From Methanolobus sp. UBA32 (lineage in GTDB: Archaea; Halobacteriota; Methanosarcinia; Methanosarcinales; Methanosarcinaceae), in contig DAZF01000036.1 in NCBI GenBank assembly GCA_002507205.1, positions 1 through 39,836 on the forward strand: DNA of 39,836 nt, read 5' to 3'. The first letter of the stretch is position 1, and every line of letters begins with the position of its first letter. Of the stretch, positions 33,205 to 39,836 are shown in pieces. The position numbers and the translations under genes are program-made. A model generated the notes under the pieces. That model had not been told where the DNA came from and made no database searches. It saw only the letters and a list, made by a program, of their open reading frames with translations.

Positions 33205-33996
33205 TCACATACGTCGTATCCTGGAAGTCAGGTCGAGAGGCTTTGAGTAATAAGGAGCAGTTGTCACAATAACATCTACGTGCTTTGCATATTCAGGGAT
33301 CATACTGATATCTATCCCGCCAACTGCAATCTCCAGATCAGGGTTGAGTGCGCGCAGCTCCGGCACAAGTGACTCGAGTTCCTGTGGACTGTAATGATCC
33401 AGCAGAAGCATATCCGCAACCGGAGCAGACTCATAGGCTTCTTCCCTGGTCCGTGGCTCGATCTCGATCTTGCGCATGGCCTTGAGCTTTACCTGTCTTT
33501 CCATGACATCAAGATGATTCTGTGTGATGAGAATAGAATCACTTAAGGAGTTACGATGGTGGTCACCACCACCTATCTTTACGGCTTTAAGCTCATACTT
33601 GCGAAATCCCGGGTGGGTCTTGCGACTTGTTGCTATCATTATATCAGGATTTGATTTCCTTGCAAGCTCTACGGCAAACCGGGTACTTGATGCAATTGAG
33701 CATACAAGCGAAAGGAATGTCTGTGATATCCTCCAGAGTTTGAAAAGCGTTGGAAGGTCACCCTGAGCTTCAAATATAACATCGTTTGGATTGAACTCCG
33801 CACCATTTTTCACCATGTTAACGACTTCAAGACCGTTCTTTTTGTAGAAAGCCTCCAGATCATCCATACATGCTGCAACCCCGTGTTCCCTTGATTTTAT
33901 ACGAAGCCTTCCTTTGCCTTCTATACCAAGGAACTCTGTAGTCTCATCACCGTAAGGACAATCTTCCGAAAGATAAAGGTCAAAAAAATCGATCAT
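33205..33996 (-). CDS. NadC/ModD-type phosphoribosyltransferase
   Basis: This protein of 263 residues has the quinolinate phosphoribosyltransferase fold: an N-terminal alpha/beta sandwich, then a barrel with IATSRKTHPGFRKYELKAVKIGGGDHHRNSLSD, where the Arg/Lys/His cluster binds acid and PRPP. The sequence is closer to ModD (found near molybdate genes) than to typical NadC, but no molybdate transporter or NAD-synthesis genes adjoin it. ATG 33996 follows an AGGTGA site. It may act in NAD synthesis or on another pyridine or base substrate. Confidence 0.8.
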   Translation of the reverse strand: MIDFFDLYLSEDCPYGDETTEFLGIEGKGRLRIKSREHGVAACMDDLEAFYKKNGLEVVNMVKNGAEFNPNDVIFEAQGDLPTLFKLWRISQTFLSLVCSIASSTRFAVELARKSNPDIMIATSRKTHPGFRKYELKAVKIGGGDHHRNSLSDSILITQNHLDVMERQVKLKAMRKIEIEPRTREEAYESAPVADMLLLDHYSPQELESLVPELRALNPDLEIAVGGIDISMIPEYAKHVDVIVTTAPYYSKPLDLTSRIRRM

Positions 33997-34070
33997 GGTA
34001 ATCACCTGCACTAAATAATAGTAGTGTATACTTCATAACTATTACTATTTTTAAAGAGAAAAGGAGGAGA

Positions 34071-35960
34071 TCAGTCCTCCAGCGTGGAAATATCCCCAGG
34101 GTCCTGACCAAGTTCCTGTGCCTTGAGCAAACGCCTCATGATCTTTCCACTGCGGGTCTTTGGCAAAGATTCCACAAACTCGATCTCTGATGGCATGGCT
34201 ATGGGACCAAGGTTCATTCTTACATGATAGAGCAGTTCAAGTTTCAACTTGTCACTTGCATTGAACCCCATGCGCAATATGATGAAAGCCTTGATGGAAT
34301 CGCCCTTGAGAGGATCGGGTTTTCCAATGACCGCTGCTTCTGCTACGGCCTCATGGGATACCAGGGCACTTTCAACCTCTGCACTTCCAATGTTGTGACC
34401 TGCAACTATCAGGACATCGTCAGAGCGACCAAGGATCATGATGTATCCATCTTCATCCTTTACTGCCAGGTCTCCTGCTGCATAGTAATTGCCGATGGTG
34501 CTCCAGTACTGGCGATATCTCTCATCATTACCGTAAACGGTCCTCATCATGGAAGGCCATGGTTCTTTTATGACAAGGAAACCACCTGTTCCGGCCGGAA
34601 CCGGTTCACCATTCTCATCCACGACATCTGCAACAACACCTGGAACAGGTCTTCCTGCAAATCCTGGCTTCATAGGCTCGCCAACCGTTGTTGTCAGCAT
34701 GTGCATGCCGGTCTCGGTTTGCCACCACGTATCAAGGATCGGGCATTTCTCCTTGCCTATCACACGATAGTACCACTCGAATGCCTCCGGATTCAGAGGT
34801 TCACCAACCGAGCCCAGTATACGCAGTGAGCTCAGGTTGTACTTTTCAGTCCACTCTTCGCCCATTCTCATGAACATGCGAATTGCCGTAGGTGCCGTGT
34901 AGAAGATAGTTACATCGAACTCTTCGATCATACTCCACCAGACACCGGGGTCCGGATAATCAGGCGTTGTTTCAGAAATAAGGATTGTTGCACCCATTGA
35001 GAGCGGACCGTAAACAATGTAACTGTGACCGGTGATCCATCCGGGGTCTGCAGTGCACCACATGACATCGCTCTCTTTCAGGTCGAACATGTTCTTTGTA
35101 GTATAGTAGGTACCGACCATGTAGCCACCGCAGGCATGAACTATTCCCTTTGCAGGACCTGTGGTACCGCTGGTATAGAGAATGAACAGTGGATCCTCTG
35201 CATCCATTACCTCTGGCTCACACTCTTTTTCCACGTCTTCCATAATCTCGTAGAAATCAACTTCAATCTCTGAGAAAAGTTCCAGCTGCGGGGTCATTCT
35301 CCTGAGGACCACGATCTTTTCCACACATGAAGCATTGACAACAGCTTCGTCCACCAGGGTCTTCAGGTCTATGCGCTTCCCACGCCTGAGAGTTGCGTCT
35401 GCGGTGATGACTATCTTTGCCTGTGCATCCTTTATTCTGGAATGCAGTGCATTGGCCCCGAAACCACCGAAGACAACACTGTGGACCGCACCGATACGGG
35501 CACATGCCAGCATTGCGATAATCTGCTCAGGAACAAGCGGCATGTAGATACAGACCCTGTCACCCTTTTCCACTCCAAGTGACTTAAGACCGTTTGCAAA
35601 TCTCATGACATCGCGATAAAGCTGACGATATGTCAGTATTTGCTCCTCACCATTATCACCGACCCAGATCATGGCCACCTTGTTTCTCTTACCATTGAGT
35701 ACATGCCTGTCCAGACAGTTATGGGTGATGTTTAACTTGCCATTGGTAAACCATTTGGCATATGGATGATTCCATTCCTTTACTTTGTCCCATTTTTCGA
35801 ACCATTCCAGTTCTTCTGCCACGTTCTCCCAGTGTTTCTCAGGGTCTTTCAGAAACTCACTGTAGGCTGTTTCGTAGTCCTGTAGCCAGGACTTTTCCTT
35901 TACAGTGGGGCCTGGAAGGTAGCTTTTACTATCCAGCTTGACATCAAAATTCTCAGACAT
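34071..35960 (-). CDS. acsA: Acetyl-CoA synthetase, AMP-forming
   Basis: This protein of 629 residues has the adenylate-forming core: the P-loop-like [21 protein letters not shown], the hinge region near [15 protein letters not shown], and the acylation-sensitive catalytic lysine in [12 protein letters not shown] at the C-terminus. It converts acetate, ATP and CoA to acetyl-CoA, so it can assimilate acetate for biosynthesis. ATG 35960 is chosen because GGAGTGAAC lies directly upstream. A longer frame to 36002 lacks such a site. A likely TATA box near 36176-36190 implies a leader of almost 200 bases. Confidence 0.94.
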   Translation of the reverse strand: MSENFDVKLDSKSYLPGPTVKEKSWLQDYETAYSEFLKDPEKHWENVAEELEWFEKWDKVKEWNHPYAKWFTNGKLNITHNCLDRHVLNGKRNKVAMIWVGDNGEEQILTYRQLYRDVMRFANGLKSLGVEKGDRVCIYMPLVPEQIIAMLACARIGAVHSVVFGGFGANALHSRIKDAQAKIVITADATLRRGKRIDLKTLVDEAVVNASCVEKIVVLRRMTPQLELFSEIEVDFYEIMEDVEKECEPEVMDAEDPLFILYTSGTTGPAKGIVHACGGYMVGTYYTTKNMFDLKESDVMWCTADPGWITGHSYIVYGPLSMGATILISETTPDYPDPGVWWSMIEEFDVTIFYTAPTAIRMFMRMGEEWTEKYNLSSLRILGSVGEPLNPEAFEWYYRVIGKEKCPILDTWWQTETGMHMLTTTVGEPMKPGFAGRPVPGVVADVVDENGEPVPAGTGGFLVIKEPWPSMMRTVYGNDERYRQYWSTIGNYYAAGDLAVKDEDGYIMILGRSDDVLIVAGHNIGSAEVESALVSHEAVAEAAVIGKPDPLKGDSIKAFIILRMGFNASDKLKLELLYHVRMNLGPIAMPSEIEFVESLPKTRSGKIMRRLLKAQELGQDPGDISTLED

Positions 35961-36327
35961 GTTCACTCCATTTATAACGAATAAATATGATGATTTTTCC
36001 ATGACCTCAATTTATCTCGGGCCAATCGAACCAATTCTTGCAGAGCAACCGTATCATGTCATTTTGAAAAACAAACAAAGATTCACGAAGGAACCCCGGG
36101 ACATGAAAGGAACCGCAGTGGAGGGACTACATATCATATTAACTACCCTCTACTATCATGTATAATCATGATAATAATATATACCTATTTTGGTCTAAAA
36201 AGAATATGCCTGTTTAAAAGAATTTGTGTTTAAATTAGTCCTGTATGATGATTCGAAGAATAGATTTTCAATTAAGGAACTGATGAATACAAGAACTGGA
36301 ATTATAAAGACAAAGACAAAAAAAGAA
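35961..36327 (-). promoter_or_regulatory. acs promoter and long leader
   Basis: This spacer of about 370 bases holds no gene. On the minus strand GTATATATTATTATC (about 36176-36190) is the likely TATA box, followed by a perfect inverted repeat TATCATG-TATAAT-CATGATA (36154-36173) near the predicted start. A leader of about 190 bases with two copies of GGTTCCTT then runs to the ATG. The part from 36191 to 36327 is AT-rich spacer after NAC. Confidence 0.45.
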
Positions 36328-36678
36328 TTATGATGAGAGTGACAGAATAGCTTCTGCCAGATCGCCATTTGCATTTTTCAATGCTTCCCTGGCTTTATCC
36401 TCTGGCACGCCTGTCTGCTCTGCAACGAGCCTCACATCATCATCGGGTATTTGCACTTCCCTGGCGACCTCTTCCGGGGTACCGACTATCTGATAGGTAT
36501 CCACACCCTGGGCATTCATTATGGAGACATTGGCATCATTAAAAACGATGTCTTTTGAAGCTGTTCTTATAATGACCTGTTCAACATCATCTATGTCAGT
36601 GATGTTAATACCCATTTGTTTCATCATCTGTTTGACTTTTGCAGGGTTCATTCCCCTGCCACCTATTCCCGGAAACAT
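36328..36678 (-). CDS. nac: Archaeal nascent polypeptide-associated complex protein (NAC)
   Basis: This 116-residue protein has the NAC domain (about 12-70, KVKQMMKQMGINITDIDDVEQVII onward) and a C-terminal UBA domain (about 78-116, VRLVAEQTGVPEDKAREALKNANGDLAEAI). It forms a homodimer that binds emerging chains at the ribosomal exit. An AGGTGAG site precedes the ATG. Confidence 0.95.
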   Translation of the reverse strand: MFPGIGGRGMNPAKVKQMMKQMGINITDIDDVEQVIIRTASKDIVFNDANVSIMNAQGVDTYQIVGTPEEVAREVQIPDDDVRLVAEQTGVPEDKAREALKNANGDLAEAILSLSS

Positions 36679-36731
36679 GTACTCACCTTTGTATATGAAA
36701 GTTTACCCAATTATTCAATATAAACAGTTAT

Positions 36732-37061
36732 TTAGCAGCATCCACCGCCACATGATGATGTGTTACAGCCGCCGCCGTTCTGGTTGTCGATGACAAAGCC
36801 CTTTCCGGATGGACCATCTACGTAGTCGATCTTTGCACCTGCAAGACCATCTGCATCATCCTTGTTCATTACGATCTTGAGACCTTTTTCTTCAACTACA
36901 AGATCTTTATCTTCGCTGATCTCATCTTCAAGGGACATTCCATACTGCACACCGCAGCAGCTCATGCCTGCAATGAAAATCCTGAGAGCCATATCCGTCT
37001 TATCCTGTTCTTCAAGCAGTGATTTTAATTCAACTGCTGCATTGTCAGTTACTTCTACCAT
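36732..37061 (-). CDS. IscA/HesB-family Fe-S protein with a cysteine-rich tail
   Basis: This 109-residue protein has the HesB/IscA fold, including LRIFIAGMSCCGVQYGMSLED with a Cys pair near residues 35-36. The C-terminus carries a Gly/Cys-rich tail NTSSCGGGCC instead of the classic CGCG-type ending. Family members carry Fe-S clusters to target proteins. Four cysteines close to the end plus the inner pair could bind a cluster or metal. Confidence 0.85.
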   Translation of the reverse strand: MVEVTDNAAVELKSLLEEQDKTDMALRIFIAGMSCCGVQYGMSLEDEISEDKDLVVEEKGLKIVMNKDDADGLAGAKIDYVDGPSGKGFVIDNQNGGGCNTSSCGGGCC

Positions 37062-37190
37062 TATTAATTCCTCATTATTTGTTTGAAAGTACTACAAGGT
37101 GACTACCGGGTAATCCCTTATATGTGTTTTTGATATATAAACTATTCGTATGGATACGAACTTTCTTTTTGTCCCGTTGAAGAATAGATT

Positions 37191-38408
37191 TCACACAAAT
37201 TCAACATCATCATCCACCGGGTTCTGCAATACCTCACCACTGTAAGCATTTATCTCCACAGAATTCCTCTGACCTTTTATCTCCCATATTGGCACATAGA
37301 CAAGGTCCACCTGTAAATTAATATCAGATGGAAGTGGCTTAAATCTTTTGTGTTCGGAAATGATGGCTTCACCCTGGGTAGCATCAAAACGCAGGTCGCG
37401 TGTGTATTCATCTACAATCATATCAAGAAGCTGCTTGCGAGCCTCTTCGCCTGTTGTAGCAGGTGCTTTTACATCATACTGCACGTTAGGAACAACAACA
37501 CTCTCGCGTACATCAGTCAAGCGCATGCTCTCTGTGTTCCCGTTAAGTGCATTAAGGCAACCGGTACCATCCCCGGATATGTCGATTATCTTCGATTTAT
37601 AGCGATGTTCCACGCCAAGGGAATAATCGTATTTCCAGAAAGGTACGAATTTCAGCACTGCTGTTGTGGCTCCGCTAACATACGGTATGGCTATTGAAAG
37701 TGCACGTTCCCTTGATATATTGACCGGTGAAGAATGCAGATTCATGATTACTGAATCCGCCGGCATTTTCTGGACAGGAGCTACAGGAACTACAGGGGCT
37801 TCAACATATGATTCCTCCGCAACATCAGGCTCCCCTAATATTTCAGTCTCCTCTGAAACAGGTTCCTGAGACATACTTCTTGGCCGATAATATTTTACTT
37901 CCGCCACTCTCTCCACCGCAGGCACAGCCGGTTTGGGCATATAAGTGACACCAGTGTCCTCTAATGCTCCTTTTTCTACGTAGGGAGATGAACCCGTACC
38001 AAAGATAGCATTTATAGCTTCTTTTGCAAATTCATCCGACCTGTTGACCGGTTTTTTCCTGGCCGTTTCAAGCAGATCGAGTTCTGCCGTTGCACCTTCC
38101 ATATCAGCAAGTACTGCCCTGCCTATTTTCAAAGCCAGGTCATCGCGGCCCCATATTTTAAGACCATATGCCTCTGCCTGATGAAGGACTTCCTCGTTTG
38201 CCTCACCGGCAATCACATAAAGACCTACACCCTCGGCTATCTGGCTTGCAAATTCTTTCACTTCCAGAGGATCCGGGCTGTATGAAAGTTTTATGAACGT
38301 CTTCAAGCCGTTCTTCTCAGCAATAAGGTCATACCTGAAAGAGTCTGTAACATCATAACCTGATGATGTGAAAATGTCCCTCAAAATTCGCACTAAGTCC
38401 TGTTTCAT
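37191..38408 (-). CDS. Uncharacterised archaeal protein with nuclease-like N-domain and PepSY-like C-domain
   Basis: This protein has 405 residues. Residues about 1-95 (SGYDVTDSFRYDLIAEKNGLKTFIKLSY, then YVIAGEANEEVLHQAEAYGLKIWGRDDLAL) resemble the restriction-endonuclease-like fold. The catalytic D-ExK pattern is not clean, so activity is doubtful. A Pro/Glu/Val-rich linker (about 120-220) follows. The C-terminal part (about 230-405) ends VYVPIWEIKGQRNSVEINAYSGEVL, reminiscent of PepSY domains. It follows the KaiC-like gene by about 100 bases. I do not know its function. Confidence 0.6.
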   Translation of the reverse strand: MKQDLVRILRDIFTSSGYDVTDSFRYDLIAEKNGLKTFIKLSYSPDPLEVKEFASQIAEGVGLYVIAGEANEEVLHQAEAYGLKIWGRDDLALKIGRAVLADMEGATAELDLLETARKKPVNRSDEFAKEAINAIFGTGSSPYVEKGALEDTGVTYMPKPAVPAVERVAEVKYYRPRSMSQEPVSEETEILGEPDVAEESYVEAPVVPVAPVQKMPADSVIMNLHSSPVNISRERALSIAIPYVSGATTAVLKFVPFWKYDYSLGVEHRYKSKIIDISGDGTGCLNALNGNTESMRLTDVRESVVVPNVQYDVKAPATTGEEARKQLLDMIVDEYTRDLRFDATQGEAIISEHKRFKPLPSDINLQVDLVYVPIWEIKGQRNSVEINAYSGEVLQNPVDDDVEFV

Positions 38409-38510
38409 TATGATCATTACCCTTTTTGTCGGTTAATTAAAATAGCTTTCCATGAATAAAAAATACAAGGAACCGGAAGAATGGCTCCGGGATTGGAAAT
38501 ATGAAATGTA

Positions 38511-39275
38511 TCAAAGAACACGCGTAGTCGTTTCCAGTTCTATTCCTTTCTGCGTGATCATATAGGAAATTGTCCGGTTAGGAACGAGCATTCCGCGCAT
38601 CTTCCTTATCATTATGGTGCGCTCGATCTCACTTCCACGTTCATTGATCCTGAACTCAATGACACCGTCACATATGTGGCGAAGGGTATTCTCCGTGATC
38701 GGATCGTGCATACCACCCGTCATCAGTATCAGGTGAATAGCCCCTGTTGCCCTGCCGATAGAAGATATCAGTTCAATGGAATCTACTATTGTGTTCAGAC
38801 TATATCCACGCAGGAAATAGGAGATAGAATCTACAACGCCACGATACTTTGTACCTCTTTTCTGTGTCACCGTGGCTTTCAGAAGATTCATCGAATCAGT
38901 GCCTTTCTTGAGAAAATCCTTGGCAGAGAGATTACTTGTGAACTCTTTTGGAAGTACATTGTAAAAACGTGGCCCATAAGCATCGACAAACTGAAGGTTC
39001 CCTTCCTCAAGATACTTTTCAACATCCCACTTCATGTTCTCCATCTCATGAACAATATCCTGTGCAGGATGTTCGGAGGTGAAATAGAACACATCCTCAT
39101 CGTTCAAAAGACCGCCATACACGAATTGCTGGGCAAACATATCAGAATTGGCCCCTGGCTCTGCAAGGATCAGAATAGTTGCACCAGGAGGAACTCCTCC
39201 TCCAAGCTGCACGTCCAGTCCGGCTATTCCCGTGGGGACCCTGTATGCACCTGTACCATCGAAACTATAATCCAT
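38511..39275 (-). CDS. KaiC/RadA-like protein with a degenerate P-loop
   Basis: This protein of 254 residues has the KaiC family opening VPTGIAGLDVQLGGGVPPGATILIL. Where active members have GPPGSGKT the sequence is AEPGANSD, so the Walker A lysine and threonine are both lost. The Walker B region YRGVVDSISYFLRG and the C-terminal strand pattern are kept. It is therefore probably a non-hydrolysing regulatory paralogue. ATG 39275 follows GGGGT by about 8 bases, with a TATA-like TTAATATAATT near 39318-39328. Confidence 0.8.
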   Translation of the reverse strand: MDYSFDGTGAYRVPTGIAGLDVQLGGGVPPGATILILAEPGANSDMFAQQFVYGGLLNDEDVFYFTSEHPAQDIVHEMENMKWDVEKYLEEGNLQFVDAYGPRFYNVLPKEFTSNLSAKDFLKKGTDSMNLLKATVTQKRGTKYRGVVDSISYFLRGYSLNTIVDSIELISSIGRATGAIHLILMTGGMHDPITENTLRHICDGVIEFRINERGSEIERTIMIRKMRGMLVPNRTISYMITQKGIELETTTRVL

Positions 39276-39368
39276 AATCATACCCCATATTACGTAAGTA
39301 TTTGTTAACAATTATATTAATGATGAAAGATAATAGTATTTTATACTATATAGCAATTAGTGATTCCC

Positions 39369-39731
39369 ATGATTAAACCTGAAGACCTGAAGTATGATAA
39401 CGGCCTCATACAAGCCATTGCGCAGGATAATGAAACAAAAGATATCCTGATGTGTGCCTTCATGAACAAAGAAGCACTGGAGAAGACCCTCGATACCGGT
39501 ATCGTGCACTACTGGAGCCGCAGCAGGCAGAGCCTGTGGAAAAAGGGCGAGAGTTCCGGCCACACACAGAAGGTTGTCGAGATAAGGATCGACTGTGACA
39601 TGGATGCGGTCCTTTTATTGGTACAGCAGGAAGGCGGAGCATGTCACACAGGCTATAGATCTTGTTTTTACAGGACAATCGATGGAAAAGAGATTGGTGA
39701 GAAGGTCTTTGATCCGGAAGATGTCTATTGA
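39369..39731 (+). CDS. hisI: Phosphoribosyl-AMP cyclohydrolase
   Basis: This protein of 120 residues has the HisI motifs [32 protein letters not shown] and [12 protein letters not shown], then the zinc cysteines in [14 protein letters not shown]. It opens the purine ring in the third step of histidine synthesis. The HisE pyrophosphohydrolase domain is absent, as usual in archaea. It is encoded 29 kb from hisGAB under its own promoter (TTTATACTATATAG near 39340). ATG 39369 is preferred to GTG 39360. Confidence 0.95.
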   Translation: MIKPEDLKYDNGLIQAIAQDNETKDILMCAFMNKEALEKTLDTGIVHYWSRSRQSLWKKGESSGHTQKVVEIRIDCDMDAVLLLVQQEGGACHTGYRSCFYRTIDGKEIGEKVFDPEDVY

Positions 39732-39836
39732 GATCATCATCAAAGAGCAATATATTTACTGGACATACAATGGTCCCCATATTCTTTTTTGCACAGGATT
39801 CATAAGTGGCGACTAGTGAACTACTCCACGCTTACA

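Noticed and set aside
34224..34829. 201-codon plus-strand frame
   Set aside because: It lies entirely antisense to the acetyl-CoA synthetase gene, whose motifs are clear.
38676..39308. 210-codon plus-strand frame
   Set aside because: Antisense shadow of the KaiC-like gene.
1..39836. CRISPR array, rRNA genes, insertion sequences
   Set aside because: No regularly spaced identical repeats, no rRNA-like sequence and no transposase were recognised. The 72-bp palindrome series is too short and too diverged to be CRISPR.

Overview
The window reads as the chromosome of a methanogenic archaeon, most likely a Methanosarcinaceae member close to Methanolobus. This rests on archaeal-type MetK, ABCE1, archaeal NAC, CbiZ, tRNA genes without encoded CCA, an intron-bearing tRNA-Tyr, TATA-box promoters and several leaderless starts. 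The genus is an inference.

Bases 1 to about 6,450 are accessory DNA. From left to right they hold a RelE/RelB-type toxin-antitoxin pair (minus strand), a GC-rich block packed with hairpins (about 650-1030), an extremely AT-rich promoter region with four CTTAATTAAG palindromes, and a tightly packed plus-strand operon. The operon encodes a large secreted, C-terminally anchored protein, two small hydrophobic proteins, three consecutive 56-57-residue single-span peptides, a Zot/pI-type ATPase and a 79-residue membrane protein. A tyrosine recombinase follows. This is the morphogenesis module of a filamentous (inovirus-like) provirus in an archaeon. The block at 650-1030 carries hairpins capped by GNA triloops on the coding strand, two of them with the core GCGAAGC, which is exceptionally stable as single-stranded DNA. 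I propose that it is the single-strand origin and/or packaging signal. No replication initiator was recognised, and the left end of the element may lie outside the window.

Bases 6,466-6,721 carry tRNA-Asp(GTC) and an intron-containing tRNA-Tyr(GTA), both on the minus strand. From there on the DNA is ordinary chromosome: metK; hisG-hisA-hisB; a three-gene DNA-repair-like operon (radical SAM/HhH protein, its DNA-metabolism partner, MutS-family ATPase); an ArsR regulator with a beta-grasp tail; cbiZ with a TIM-barrel partner; a MarR-MATE efflux operon with a 20-bp palindromic operator; an ABC exporter whose ATPase lies apart from its permeases; an MscS channel; and a cluster of surface and membrane proteins.

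The right third carries an AIM24 protein, an alpha/beta hydrolase, ABCE1 next to an EMC6-like protein, a metallo-beta-lactamase-fold protein, thioredoxin, a NadC/ModD-type phosphoribosyltransferase, acetyl-CoA synthetase behind a long leader, NAC, an IscA/HesB protein, a two-gene unit containing a KaiC-like protein that has lost its P-loop lysine, and hisI.

All calls come from reading the sequence. No database search was run.
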